Assembly: GCF_003573695.1 (NCBI RefSeq)
Contig: NC_039362.1
Coordinates: forward strand, 179,127,690-179,191,689
Direction: 5' to 3'
DNA length: 64,000 nucleotides
From: Papaver somniferum
Lineage: Eukaryota; Streptophyta; Magnoliopsida; Ranunculales; Papaveraceae
The position numbers and the translations under genes were made by a program. Shown here piece after piece: positions 33,753 through 45,160 of this stretch (the stretch's first letter is position 1; every line of letters begins with the position of its first letter). The notes beneath the pieces are model-generated. The model did not search any database and was not told the DNA's origin. It saw only the letters and a list, made by a program, of their open reading frames with translations.

Positions 33753-34525
33753 CAGTCAAACCTCGATTAACGAATGTTCGATAAATGAATAACCTCGCTA
33801 AATGAATAATTTTTTCCGGTCCCGACTTGGGCCAAGGTGGTACATGAATAACCTCGCTTAATGCATTAATGAATAAAGAAAATTGGATCCTTAAAGGCCC
33901 TATAGAAATATAACGAATAACCACTGAATTATATATAAAATAAATCAAAATAAATAATCAGAAAATTTTACATAAAAATACATGTAGGAATGAACTAAAA
34001 AAATCATCTATGGTTGATTGTCTTTTTCTTCTACGCAAACCAAAATGCACCGTATCCTTAATTTTATGCAATGGTTGTACAATTTCTGAAATATTTTACT
34101 CGTGGTGTAGCATTAATTTTTTTAAGTGGCCATAGCTTGAAAAGCATCTTTAGATGACATATTTGGTACGACGCTACTATCATCAGGATCATTCTCATTA
34201 TTCATTACTGACTCAATAATTTCTTCTTCTGTTGGAGACTCAATAACTGCATCATTCTCGTTAAGATAGTTCAAAAGATGTTCGACCTCCATCACATTTC
34301 TATAACGTAAATTAGAAATGACACCAATTAATTCAAAAGTAAATGAATGTTAATTGAATTATTGATAAGAATTTTGACCAATATTTCTTATGTATATACT
34401 TGTACATTTTCTCTTATACAATTTAACTTCTTAATTAAGAAAATATTGTTTAAATAAATAAATAACCCCGTTAAAATGAATATTTTTTCCTGGTCCCCAA
34501 AACATTCATTTATCGAGGTCGACTA
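33753..34525 (-). mobile_element. pogo/Tigger-like element with transposase C-terminal remnant
   Basis: The ends CAGTCAAACCTCGATTAACG and (inverted) TAGTCGACCTCGATAAATG are flanked by TA. On the minus strand from ATG 34292, about 57 codons (EVEHLLNYLNENDAV; later MSSKDAFQAMATL) look like the acidic C-terminus of CENP-B/Tigger-type DDE transposases. The catalytic region is missing. The unit 2 deletion breakpoint lies inside this element. Confidence 0.65.
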
Positions 34526-35062
34526 TACTCATTTTCATCATCTGCGCTCTTCGTTCACTTCCCCCTTCTCCAATTAATCCTAATAAATCTACTACCACTA
34601 CTAACTTTCGTAACATTTGTATTGTTCTAGTGATCCAATAATGGTTTTATACCAAAAACGAAAACTATAATCATCCATGGAAACGGTAATCAACATTCTT
34701 TCTCTCTTTAGTGGACCTTCCTACTGTTCTAATGGGATCATTGTGTACAAATTAAAATTAACATTCTAAGGGAACATGTAATTGGGTTCTCATTATATTC
34801 AATCACGTTTTCATTGTAATCAATTATCCCCAAATTTAATAATTTTTGTCGACACACTATCTATTATGTACAGAGATAAAATTCAATCTCCAAAACCTAA
34901 TGAAAATGGTGATTTGATGATTACGTTTTGCAATCTAACCGTTAATTAGGTTAATAAGAGGAAGTTTTGTTTACCCAGTTTGTAAAGAGTTGTACAAAAT
35001 ATGGGTTGTGTGGTTGGCATGGGAATTAGGGAAAGTGGGAGTAAAACCAATTAGATTGTAAT

Positions 35063-35118
35063 GGCATGCACTTTAGGGACGCGGAATATTTAATGCATTT
35101 CCATTTCTTGACATGCCC
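35063..35118 (+). promoter_or_regulatory. Conserved upstream block of the intact F-box gene
   Basis: GCATGCAC, then CGGAATATTTAATGCATTTC and CATTTC.TGACA, are shared with the region upstream of the 54228-55686 F-box gene (55878-55936, inverted). The block lies about 75 bases before ATG 35192 and includes a TATA-like ATATTTAAT. Probably the proximal promoter. Confidence 0.5.
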
Positions 35119-35191
35119 TTTTTAGAAACATTTTCCGATGATTATCTCACAAGAAAAAAAAGTAGAAGAAGAGGGGTTTTTTAATCTGAAG

Positions 35192-36685
35192 ATGAGGATT
35201 TCTACAGTTTCTTCATCGTCGTCATCATCATCAGGTATGATCGGTTCTAAAGATTTCATTCCTGCAATTGAGAATTTATCGTTATCATCACCACCATCAT
35301 CTTCATCATCATCTTCATCATCGTCAGCTGAAACATCTTCTTCTTCCTTTATAGATAAAGTAATTGGTAACATTGTTCTGTTAACTCTTATTTTGATATG
35401 TCTACCTGTGAAATCGCTGCTTGTGTTCAAGTCAGTATCAAAACAATGGTTTTCTCTCATTTCCGACCCAATTTTTGCTGTTAATCACTTTCGTCGATTC
35501 AATCCTAAAACCAGTGGCTCTTTCTTTGAAAGATTAACAGGATTTGTTTCTGAAGACGAATATTATGAAGTCAAATATGATTTTCTCCTTCATGATGGTA
35601 CTAACACCACCGTCGCTGGTCGTGATGGTGGTGGTTTTAAAATCCTTCGGAAATTTGGCGACGACGATCCAGAGCCAGGCAAGTATGGATCGGTGGGGGA
35701 ATATCGGTTCCGAATTAGTCAGTCCTGTAATGGTCTTTTATGTTGCAATAGAGAGACTAAAATTGATGGAGGGGATTCAATGCGATGGGATATTTCTACA
35801 TACAAAACTTACATTTACAATCCAACCACCACAAAATACAGATGTCTTCCGCCATCCCCTTTCAGAGATAACATACCGCCTGAACTAGACGATACTGTGG
35901 TCGAGGTTTGCAGTATCAGTTTAGCTTTTGATCCAATCAAGTCACTGGATCACAACTACGAAGTTATCTGCATTTGGAGATACATACCCAATCGTCGTGA
36001 ATATGAATATTGGGATGCAGACGTTCATGGTAAGCTTTATATCGAGATATACTCGTCTAGAACAAACTCTTGGAAGAAGCTCAATTCTTCCTATACATTT
36101 ACTTTTGATGGGCGTAGTTGTGGGTATTCCCGGTCTGGTGTATATTGGAATGGTTGTTTGCACTGGATTGCGTATCACAATTGGGAGTCGCCAATGTATT
36201 TTGATATCGAACAAGAACTAGTGAAGCCTTTGCCAGCTTCGCCTAATGGTACTACTGACCAGCTGTTTGTTACGTATTTCGGGGAGTGTGGTGGTCATTT
36301 GTATCTTATAGAGTTTGAATCATATTGTGACACTCATTTGAATATTTTTAAGATGGAGATTGATTACTCTGCTTGGAAACGTACACACAGGCTTGACGTG
36401 GAAAGACTTGTTGCTCTATACCCTGGGAACGATCCACTTGAATTTCATCCTCTATTTTTCTGTAGAGCAGTATTGTTCCTCGAGGAAGATGAAGCAGAAT
36501 CATTGTCAAAGCTGGTGGTTGTCGTATCTGGAGATAAGGTTATATCTTATGATCTTAAGGAAATGAGTTTTACCGAAATTCATACTTTCCCTGAGCAATA
36601 TTTTTATCTTGAAGCTCCTGCTTGTATTAGTGGAGCCGTAGAATGTAGTGTTCATCATTATGTCGAGTCACTTGCTTGTGTTTGA
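35192..36685 (+). CDS. F-box protein with F-box-associated C-terminal region (At5g07610-like), 497 aa
   Basis: Single-exon intact frame. I chose ATG 35192 (MRISTVSSS) over the in-frame ATG 35138 because paralogues start at the equivalent Met (MGVSSSSS, MGISSVSSS). Residues 1-52 are Ser-rich, from a TCA/TCG microsatellite. The F-box lies at about 55-98 (LPVKSLL, VSKQW, LISDPIF); its first helix (LLTLILI) is less polar than usual. The associated region shows CNGLLCC, YKTYIYNPTT, SISLAFDP, YWNGCLHWI, ECGGHLYLIE, ALYPGNDPLE and the terminal YVESLACV. F-box proteins link targets to SCF ubiquitin ligases through SKP1; the target is unknown. It is the only undamaged family member here and lies in a block missing from unit 2. 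Confidence 0.85.
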   Translation: MRISTVSSSSSSSSGMIGSKDFIPAIENLSLSSPPSSSSSSSSSSAETSSSSFIDKVIGNIVLLTLILICLPVKSLLVFKSVSKQWFSLISDPIFAVNHFRRFNPKTSGSFFERLTGFVSEDEYYEVKYDFLLHDGTNTTVAGRDGGGFKILRKFGDDDPEPGKYGSVGEYRFRISQSCNGLLCCNRETKIDGGDSMRWDISTYKTYIYNPTTTKYRCLPPSPFRDNIPPELDDTVVEVCSISLAFDPIKSLDHNYEVICIWRYIPNRREYEYWDADVHGKLYIEIYSSRTNSWKKLNSSYTFTFDGRSCGYSRSGVYWNGCLHWIAYHNWESPMYFDIEQELVKPLPASPNGTTDQLFVTYFGECGGHLYLIEFESYCDTHLNIFKMEIDYSAWKRTHRLDVERLVALYPGNDPLEFHPLFFCRAVLFLEEDEAESLSKLVVVVSGDKVISYDLKEMSFTEIHTFPEQYFYLEAPACISGAVECSVHHYVESLACV

Positions 36686-37461
36686 TGCAGTATTCTTTTT
36701 GTCTCCCAAAATCCCAAGCACAATAGAAAGAAGCTGCTGGTCAGAATGATATATGGTTGTTTAATTTGTTTGGAGTTGGTACCAGTACTCTAAATTCACA
36801 TGTCAAGTATCAAGTCACAACACCGCGTAATCTATTGCAGCGTGAGTCGGTTTTTGTATTTCAAGATTTTTTTTCTTGTTTTAATTGTGAAGTTTTTAAG
36901 AAATGGAGGGTTCATGTTTAGAGCCTTAAGAAAAAATGGCAAATCATAATGGATAATATTTTCAACATGGTATTGGGAACTTGGAGTTTGGACAAGGATT
37001 GGTGCATGAGCTGAAATTCTAGAAAGTGGATTTGTGGCAGTTGGGAATGGCCTCAGCAAGGCAGCAGGGAAGTCAATGTGCAGGACTATTACAGGCATTG
37101 TATTCTGCGCACACCAGTTACAGCTGAAAATGGAAATCCAAAGCAAGCATGCTGATTTATTCACTTTTGCGTATTGAAAAGAACCATGCAGTATAATTTT
37201 CCCTGTATAATTTTGTAAAAACCATTACCAAATGCAAAGCAAGCTTTGAAAATAAGCCCGTACAGTATAAGTTTTTGATGGGTAATCCCATTTGAATAAT
37301 CAATCAATTCCACTTTCACTCCATCTACCAACAGAACAAAAAAGAATGTTGTGGTGGGTTAATACAATTAAAACATCCATCAATCACCGAGCAGCATGTG
37401 GTGGTCTAGTAGTCACTATTATAAAACAACCGCATCCACTAGTGGTAAACGGTGTCTCTAA
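36686..37461. other. Region between the F-box gene and the T2-RNase fragment
   Basis: The first part is probably F-box 3' UTR. I looked for a first exon of the RNase (signal peptide, HGLWP catalytic motif) and found none. No other gene supported. Confidence 0.45.
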
Positions 37462-38022
37462 CTTCTTTCATCCACATTCATTTCATTGCCAGTTCCAGCA
37501 GCTTACTTTTTCAAAGATGCCACCACCTATAGAATAGGCCAACCAGATCCAGCAGTCTGCAAGGGAGATAAATATTCTGATATATTGGTAAAGCATAAGG
37601 AGAGTGATCTAAACAAGTACTGGGTGGATGCTGAATTTGGTAATAACAAAAACTTCTGGAGGCGTGAATATGATAACCATGGCGTTTGCGACAATGGTAC
37701 CGTGTACTCATATTTCGACAAGGTTTTAAATGTTTACACGTCAAAAATCCTGAGGAATAATTTGGGCAAGGAAGTCATGAAGCTGTACTCAACACCGACA
37801 GTAAAACAAGGTCTGCTATATTCTACTTTGAAGGCGCTTATCAGTAAGGAATTTGGAATGGTGTGCAAGTATGATGAAGCAACTGGAGTTTACAAACTCT
37901 GGGAACTAAGAATACAATTCATTCAGGGTAGCAACCAGATCCTGACAATGGTGGACTTGGCAAAGATGCCAGTAGAAGCAAGATGCCCAGCAGGTGCAGA
38001 CATAATGCTCCCGCTTCAGTGA
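37462..38022 (+). pseudogene. T2-family ribonuclease (S-like RNase) fragment, catalytic motif I missing
   Basis: The open stretch after TAA 37459-37461 has no ATG near its start. A CAG just after the pyrimidine-rich stretch (about 37490-37500) could be a splice acceptor, so this may be a second exon. Visible: DPAVCKGDKYSD, LNKYWV, the second catalytic block FWRREYDNHGVC (Glu and His kept, His codon at 37678), VYSYFDKVLNVY, and a C-terminus with LWELRI and RCP. The first block (HGLWP with the catalytic His) is absent. Two usually Cys positions near the C-terminus read RIQF and VDL. T2 RNases are secreted or vacuolar; this copy is probably inactive unless an upstream exon exists outside what I can recognise. 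Confidence 0.7.
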
Positions 38023-38608
38023 AATGCTTATACAAGTGGAACAGGGCGTAAGAATCATAATACTAAGTATTTTTACTTTACTTTGTGTGTTAACTAATCT
38101 TTATGGGTTAGTTCTAATGTCCTACCTATGTTTCTCGATTCACAATCGTAGCGTGTCTCTTATAAATAAGAGCTAAAGTTGACGAAAAAATCTTTGTTTC
38201 AAGTTTATCATTGAAATTTTCAATAGCCATGGCATTTTCCTATTTGTGTGTGAAAATCACATTACAGCACTTCCAATTCTTGGGCAATGAAATTCACAAT
38301 CTCAAATTCAGATTTAAATATTATGAGGGTATTCCTTGTAATTGAAATCACTCAAATTCTGTTCATGTTTGGCAATGCATTACCAGCCACCAGCAAAAGC
38401 TACTCACTGAACCTGACATCAAAACCATAAAACTCAAAAATCTATGACACCAACAGGAAATATGTATCTGCGGTTAGGCATCTCTGTACAGGTCCTTCAG
38501 TGGTGGGCGGTTTTCACACTGCACTTGCTAGGAACCAAACCCTTATTAGGAGTTCTAAGCATTGTGGAAAAGTATCAGGGCTAAGCAAAATTGATTTAGG
38601 AGATACCA
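38023..38608. other. Spacer downstream of the RNase fragment
   Basis: AT-rich, nothing recognised. Confidence 0.35.
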
Positions 38609-38830
38609 TCATAGGCTTTTCGACACAGTGGGAACATGATCAATTGGTCTACCATATGACTGTTGGTGGAACTGAGTTGGAAAGTACCTCCCACAGTAAT
38701 CAATAGGATTATCTCCATGAGCCATAATGCAACGAACCGCATGTGCACAAGGGAATCCTACAATAAGCCAACAGTTGCAGCTGCAACTCCGATTAGGCAT
38801 ATTCATATTCTTGCAACTTCTGATTTTTAA
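38609..38830 (-). pseudogene. MULE transposase remnant with SWIM zinc finger (unit 1)
   Basis: The minus strand reads PNRSCSCNCW, GFPCAHAVRC and NPIDYCGRYF. The CxC...CxH spacing followed by the ..DY...Y pattern is the SWIM finger near the C-terminus of plant MuDR-type transposases. No catalytic region is present. A copy lies at 52779-53000. Confidence 0.75.
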
Positions 38831-40020
38831 CCTGCGACAAATTATCCATTAAATACAATAATCTTTGTAAGTGTTCGCATGCATATAACTCTTAAATCAA
38901 ATTCTGGTTCAGTTCCTTAGGGTAACCAAACCATTCACAAGATCACTCACAAATGTAAGTCGTGTGTTAGGAGATGCTACTTTTTTGAGTTTCCAGAAAC
39001 CATTTCTAGTTTGCCTCATTTTCGGAAGAAAAACCACAGCATAAACTCAAGGATAAATACTTGCATAAATCAAAATAAAAATTTAGAGAGCTCCAGCTAT
39101 GCTAACAAAACTGAAACGAGATTTTTAAACTGCAACAGAAATGGATACACATTCTCAATAAATGTTTTGATTACTTGGGGCCGCCCCTTGACCATGTTTC
39201 TATTATTGGAGCGAACCTACAAGTTCTCAACTACACTAGCACATGGGTGGCCCTTATATGCAGAAGCAAGGAACCCAAGAGCTCGCGCAATTATAAAGGC
39301 TGCCCAATGGTGCAGATGTTGCAGGAGAATATAGAGATTTAATCGACTATTCACTTTTCCTGATTCCATATCTTGCATTATATATCTCTATATGAGTGTC
39401 TCTGTGCAGAGTACAATAAGATATTAACACACACAATACAAACTCAAGACATGGAATTAACGTGGTGACAAACAACAATGGACAGAGCTGACTGTAAACA
39501 CAAATCAGGCACAAACAACTGCATATTTATAATATGGAACTGCAAGAATATATAATCACAAATTCAATTACTCAGTGTCTTATAACTCTTAACAAGAAAA
39601 TGGTATAACATATAGTTTTGTCAGAACAATCGAAACAGATTCCAAAAAGTATGATCAGTGCCACAACCATCATACACATGTTTGGCACAACATCCAGCAT
39701 AAGAGGCATGACTATTGTGCCAATAAAAACATAAACGTAAAACTGAAAGGGAGTGAAAGACCTAAAGCTTCACCAGTAGGCATCAAGGTGTATTCAGAAG
39801 ATAAAGGAAAGTTAAACAGATTAAGCAATGAGGGTATCTCAAAAACAATGACAATATGGTAAAAAAAAAACAAAACAGGTGACTCATATCAACTTATCCG
39901 CATTAACACAAAAACGCCCCATATTTAATAGGAGAGTTTAGAGTACTAGTGTTAGCTCCAGAAAAATTAATCTAACAACCATCACTCTGACCAGCAGCTT
40001 CAATCTCAAAATTCACAAAC
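38831..40020. other. Spacer between SWIM remnant and F-box fragment
   Basis: A 107-codon frame at 39011-39334 and a second stretch at 39285-39410 look vaguely protein-like but match nothing I know. Not called as genes. Copied almost unchanged in unit 2 (about 53001-54190). Confidence 0.35.
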
Positions 40021-40048
40021 TCTGCTTGGTTTTTTGAGAGAATCAGAC

Positions 40049-40838
40049 TTACTGCATCAAACACATGCAAGTGACTCGATGTAATGATGAAGATGACCCC
40101 ATGCGAATACATCTTGAGCGTCGAGAAAAAAATAAATAATCCCCAGGATAATTATGGATTCGGGTAACACTCATTTCTTTAAGATCATAAGATATAACCT
40201 CCTTCCCAGTTACGACCATCACAAGCTTTGACAATGATTCTGTTTGATCTTCCTCGAGGAACACTATCATTCTCCAAAGAAATTTAAGATCATGAAATGC
40301 AATATCTCTTCCTGGATATACAGCAATAAGACTTTCCAAGTCAAGCTTGAGTGTTAGTTTCCACCCAGAATAATCAGTCTCCATCTTCAAAATGTTGTAA
40401 TGAGTAATAACATGATTCAAGAAGCTCTATAAGATACAAATGACCACCACACTCTCCAAAATACATAACTTTCGACTCATCGACATTAGGCGAAGCAGGC
40501 AACGGCTTAACAAGTTCTTGTTCAACATCAAAATACATTGAGGACTCAGGATTTGCTGCATATCTGACACTCCCAATCCAGTGCAAACAACCATTCCAGT
40601 AGACACCAGATGTCATGAAACTCATAGCATGCCCATAAAAAGGATTTGAATTGAGCTTCCTCCAAGTGTTAGTTTTAGACGAGTATATTTCAAGATAATA
40701 CTTATTATCAACATCCTGATCCCAATAATCATGATAAAAGGGTTCAATTTTCCAAATGCAGATAACTTTATAGTCCACGGACTTCATTGGATCAAAAGCT
40801 AAACTGATACTAAAACTGTTGCCGTGTATGTTAACCAT
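40049..40838 (-). pseudogene. F-box gene 3' portion truncated at the duplication junction
   Basis: It is identical in layout to the 3' part of the gene at 54228-55686, including an extra T that shifts the frame near 40416. Homology stops at about 40812, at the unit 1/unit 2 junction. Foreign sequence supplies a chance ATG at 40838 and nine new N-terminal residues (MVNIHGNSF) before SISLAFDP. It lacks the F-box and cannot act as an F-box protein. Confidence 0.85.
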
Positions 40839-41098
40839 ATATCAAACTTCTCCTCCAGGTAAACTGCAACAACTAGTTAGAGAGTAGGAATCATGTAGAT
40901 ACCAACTACCTCAACCGGTAGTTAGTGTCAGTGATGACAGCTTAGAAACACAAACTACAGAAAAGTTGGCGTATCTCCCTGAACACAGGCGACTGGATAA
41001 CATCACTCAGACAAGCAGCTTCTCTCTAACAATTCACAAACTGTGCTTGGATGTTTGACAGACAAAAAAAGAAGAAGAGAATATCAGAGTTAACTGCA

Positions 41099-42837
41099 TT
41101 AGACACAGGCGAGTGACTCAACGTAGTGATGAACATGACCTTTTATGCCTCCACAAACAGGAGGCTTAAGATAAAAATATCTGTCATGACAAGTATGAAT
41201 TTCGGTAGCACTCATTTCTTTAAAATCATAAGATACAAGCTTATCCCCAGATACGGAAACCACCAGCTTTGACAATGATTCTGCTTCATCTTCCTTGAGG
41301 AACAATACTACTCTATAAAGATATATAAATTCAAGTGGATCGTTCCCAGGATAAAGAGCTACAAGTCTATCCAAGTCAAGCCTGTATATACGTTTCCAAC
41401 CAGAGTAATCAATCTCCATCTTTAAAATGTCGAAACGAGCTTCACATGATTCAAGCTCTATAAGATACAAATTACCACCACATTCTCCGAAATACATAAC
41501 AGTGAGCGGCTGAACAAACTTAACAGTATCAGTAGGCGAAGCTGGCAACGGCTTCACTATTTCTTGTTTGATATCGAAATAAATTGACGACTCCGAATTC
41601 TGATACCCAATCCAGTGCAAACAACCATTCCAATATACACCAGGTCGCTCATTTAATTTAATTGAATACGGAGAATCGAGCTTCTTCCAAGAGTTTGTTT
41701 TAGATGAGTATATTTCAAAATAGTACTTACCATGAACTTCTGCATTCCAATCTTTAGTACAACAGGGTTCAACGTTCCAAATGCAAATAACTTGATAGTG
41801 TTGATCCAGTGACTTGAGTGGATCAAAAGCTAAACTGATACTGCAAACCTTGATAAAACAATTGTCCCGTTCAGGGGGAACATTATCTCTGAAAGGAGAT
41901 GGTGGAAGACATCTGTATTGCCTGGTGGTTGGGTTGTAGATGTAAGTTTTGTACGTAAAAATATGTTGTGGTACGCAACCCCAATCAAAATGACCATCAA
42001 TTTTATAAACATCAATGTCATCATCAATTTTAGCATCAATTTCAGTCTGTCTAGTGCAACATAAAAGACCATTACAAGATTGACTGATCCGGAAACGATA
42101 CTCCCCCACCGACTCATACTTACCCGGCTCTGGATCGTCGCCGAATTTACGAGGGATTTTAAACTACCACCACTGGCAGTCACCTCCTTCTCCTCTCCTA
42201 GATATCCTTGTTCATATTTACTACCGTCAAGAAGGAGAAAATCGTAAGAATAGTCGTAATAAGGATCAGCAATTACTGGTGAGCTATTAAGGAAGAATCC
42301 AGTGGTTTTAGGGTTTTGTCGTCGAAAGTGGCTAATAGCAAAAATTGGGTCAGTAATAATAGAAAGCCATTGTTTGGATACAGACTTGAGCACAAGCAGT
42401 GATTTTGAAGGTAGACATATCAGAATAAGTGTTAACAGACCAATATCACTAATTACTTTATCTATAACAGAACAAACCGAAGAAGATGTTTCGGTTGATG
42501 ATGATGTTTGGTAAATTGACATCCCATGCGCAGTGGAACACATGATCATAAAGAGCAACTGGTGATTTCTACCAAATAGGAAGAATAATAAGAGAACATA
42601 ATTCTAGTCATATATATATATATATATAGAGAGAGAGAACACAAACTTGGCCTCAAAGTTTTAATCTCAACTCTTTCCAAAACTCTGTCAAACCTAGATT
42701 AGGAAATCCAACCAATGTGGAAACCGACCAATAACGATTGAAAAGGTCTAAAACAGGAAATCACTTATTAATTACCTAACAGATGATAACATGATCGTAT
42801 CTGAGATTGGCGACGAAGAAACGGTAGAAATCCCCAT
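41099..42837 (-). pseudogene. F-box gene copy A (unit 2), frameshifted
   Basis: Copy of 21075-22811 with the same one-base loss near 42163. Two coding differences: the EEDEAESL block reads KEDEAESL, and the HISTYK block reads HIFTYK. Upstream MGISTVSSSP start at 42837. Confidence 0.82.
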
Positions 42838-43240
42838 GACCCATCCTCATACTTCAGAAACCCCTGTTCTTTTTCTGAGATAGTCGTCAGAAAATAATTA
42901 TAGGGATTTTTTCTTTTATACTTCGTGTTGCTCAAGTCAAAGTGAGAAATCGGGTACATCTTAAAGTGAATACGGGTTAATCCATAGACCGGTTAATGAT
43001 ATGAATTTTACCCATGGGGTTATCCACATCGGTATGTATATGCATGGCTGAATAAAGTACTCGTGGCTTTAACTTAATAATAATGTTGTCAAGCGGACAC
43101 TTCCTACACTATTATTAATGGCTTTAACTGCATTCAAACAATCTCCTTCTAGATGAAGCTTTTCCACTGCTACAGATTTTGCCACTTTATGTCTGGTAAT
43201 GCTTCAGCCTGCTCCTTATCCTAACCTAATCCAGCAAGTG

Positions 43241-43711
43241 TGTAGGATCAGAATCTCGCAACGATAATGTCTCAGCGAAATTATCAACTACACAACACAA
43301 CAGCGTCGCAGAACAATTTCAGAAATGATACGATAAACGACGTCAGCTAGGATCATGAGAAAGAAGTGATAGTCCTGCGAAAATTATAGAACTTGCGAAA
43401 TTAACATTTGTAAGGTTGCGAGAATGTCGCAGACCATACCCGAAAATAAAGGACAGATTAAATGTCATCCACTATGTATTTCCCTATAAATAGTCGTTCA
43501 AGTTGTAAAGAAAGTGAGAGATCTTTTTTGAGTAAGAAACAAGTAAATAGGAGAGAGAAAGTCGAGAACAGAGGTCATTCTTGATTTCTTTATCTTTTCT
43601 TATAAGAACATTCAAAGATTGATCAATAAAATGAAGAGTGTAAACCTAAAAATGAGTTGATTAATAATGAAATCATATGAGGGGTGTAGTGTAGGATTTC
43701 CTGCAACTACA
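43241..43711 (+). mobile_element. Solo LTR of the Tat-like family (unit 2)
   Basis: Copy of 23215-23685 with flanking AAGTG repeats (43236-43240, 43712-43716) and TATA box at 43485-43491. One substitution turns GAAGTC into GACGTC. It splits the same RNase H remnant (about 43065-43926). Confidence 0.93.
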
Positions 43712-44097
43712 AAGTGATTGTGCTCCTCCACATTGCCTTGCATCATTAAACATAATAAGACCTATACCCAGAGTAGTTGCGATAGCACCAACCCACCTTA
43801 TACTGTTTAGCTGCCCTGCTGATTCTGTTCATATTTTGAGATTATTATCACCCATTTAACATGAAGCCATCATATTAACATAACTTCCTTGCTGGTTCAC
43901 AATCCAAGTGTGATCCAAGGCCTGGTTGTTCATAACAAACGCCTTGAACGAACGTCAGTTTCCAAGTTTATAAAGTAAAATAAACGTATCCCGTAGAGTT
44001 AATTAGGATCCACTCTCTAACCGTGCAACAAATAACATTTTCAAAAAAGGTACTGTATTAGAATGAACGCAAGAAAATTATCATAAGAAATAATTTA

Positions 44098-44859
44098 CCT
44101 AGCTTAATTGGGGGCCATCAGAATTAATTGGGGGCCATGCATTGGAGGACAAAAAAGGTCACCATAACCTAATTTGGATCACCCCTTATAAAAATATTTT
44201 TTTAAATGGCCAAAACGCCCTTAAATGATTAGAGTCAAAATTTAATTAATTAGTGATAATCTTAATTAATTAGTGATAATCTTACTTAATTAGAGTTTAA
44301 TTTTTTTTCCAGATTTTTTATCTGCAATTTTTAGTCTAACTTTTTTTTCCTTTTTTTTTTTTGCCCAGATAGTATGAGAAATCGTCAAGGTATTAAAAAA
44401 TTTCATTGACGACCCTCAATAGTCGTTAATGTTTAGACTGTTTAAGTGACGACTCTAAACTGTCGAAGATTCATTAATGGCGGAAATGTACGACAGTTTT
44501 GGGTCGTCATAAAAATGATCAATTCCCTGACGATCCTTTGGAAGGGTCGTTAGTGTTTTGGTTACGCATTTGACGACTTAAACAGTCGTTAAAATTTTAG
44601 AAATGTCGTTATAGACTGTCCTTAATCTCTAAAAAGAGTCATTAGTGTATGACAGTTTAGAGTCGTTATTGTTTTGATCATGATGTATATGACGACCCTA
44701 AACTGTCGTTAATGTCGGTGAAGGGTCGTTACTTGAAAAAAATATAATCAAGGGTAAAATAGTATATTCATCTTCCGATTTTTACACTCCTGAAAAATTT
44801 GGGGGCAAACAAAATTCCATGGCCCCCAATTAGAAACCATCGCTCCTAATTAAGCTAGG
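44098..44859. mobile_element. Terminal-inverted-repeat element with GTCGT/GACGAC internal arrays
   Basis: The ends CCTAGCTTAATTGGGGGCC and (inverted) CCTAGCTTAATTAGGAGCG are flanked by the 8-bp repeat ATAATTTA (44090-44097, 44860-44867). The inner 400 bp holds many alternating TGACGAC and GTCGTTA words around CTAAACTGTC, which can pair with one another. No transposase. An 8-bp duplication fits hAT, but the class is not certain. Confidence 0.7.
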
Positions 44860-44956
44860 ATAATTTATTGACATTCCTCTGTTTATAAAATCGAATAACC
44901 ATTACAAGTAGAAAAAAAATAATAGAACCCTAAGAATAGTAATAAAAGTTTTAATC

Positions 44957-45157
44957 TCAAGGAATCTGAATTTTTGTCCCCACCATTAATTCCACCATGC
45001 ACTTCTTATGGAAAGTATGTGATGAATAATTCGAAACTACAGCATCACCAACACCACCATCGATATCTCGAAGACAGATTGAACACATTTCTGGATCATC
45101 TAAAGCAATAATATTTTTGAGGAACAATTTAAAAACTTCACGATCAATAACCTTTTT
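44957..45157 (-). pseudogene. C-terminal half of the RING-like gene (unit 2)
   Basis: It reads IDREVFKLFLKNI, then MCSICLRDIDGG, then SSHTFHKKCM. These match the first half of a RING-H2 finger (C-x2-C, H-x2-H, C); the residue before HTFH that is often Cys is Ser. The frame ends TKIQIP before the last CPLC pair; another frame reads GDKNSDS there, suggesting a shift plus truncation. The codons between 45158 and 45292 in the raw frame are MITE-derived. The N-terminal half is missing from unit 2. Confidence 0.6.
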
Positions 45158-45160
45158 TAA

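Larger units (their letters stand above)
20782..40804 (+). repeat. Segmental tandem duplication, unit 1
   Basis: Unit 1 matches unit 2 (40805-about 54982) in three collinear blocks: 20782-25325 with 40805-46046, 28400-34376 with 46040-52025, and 37852-40812 with 52022-54982. Differences by eye are a few substitutions per several kb and short indels at microsatellites and homopolymers. The blocks 25326-28399 and 34377-37851 are present only here. Unit 1 has two 10-N gaps. Confidence 0.9.

Noticed and set aside
36832..37164. 110-codon minus-strand frame between the F-box gene and the RNase fragment
   Set aside because: No motif or family resemblance; probably chance.
37462..38022. Active S-RNase of a self-incompatibility locus
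   Set aside because: The HGLWP catalytic block, a signal peptide and two expected cysteines are not visible, so activity cannot be claimed.
39011..39410. Possible gene (107 codons plus a following protein-like stretch)
   Set aside because: No recognisable motif, stop codons interrupt the better-looking frame, and no splice signals support it.
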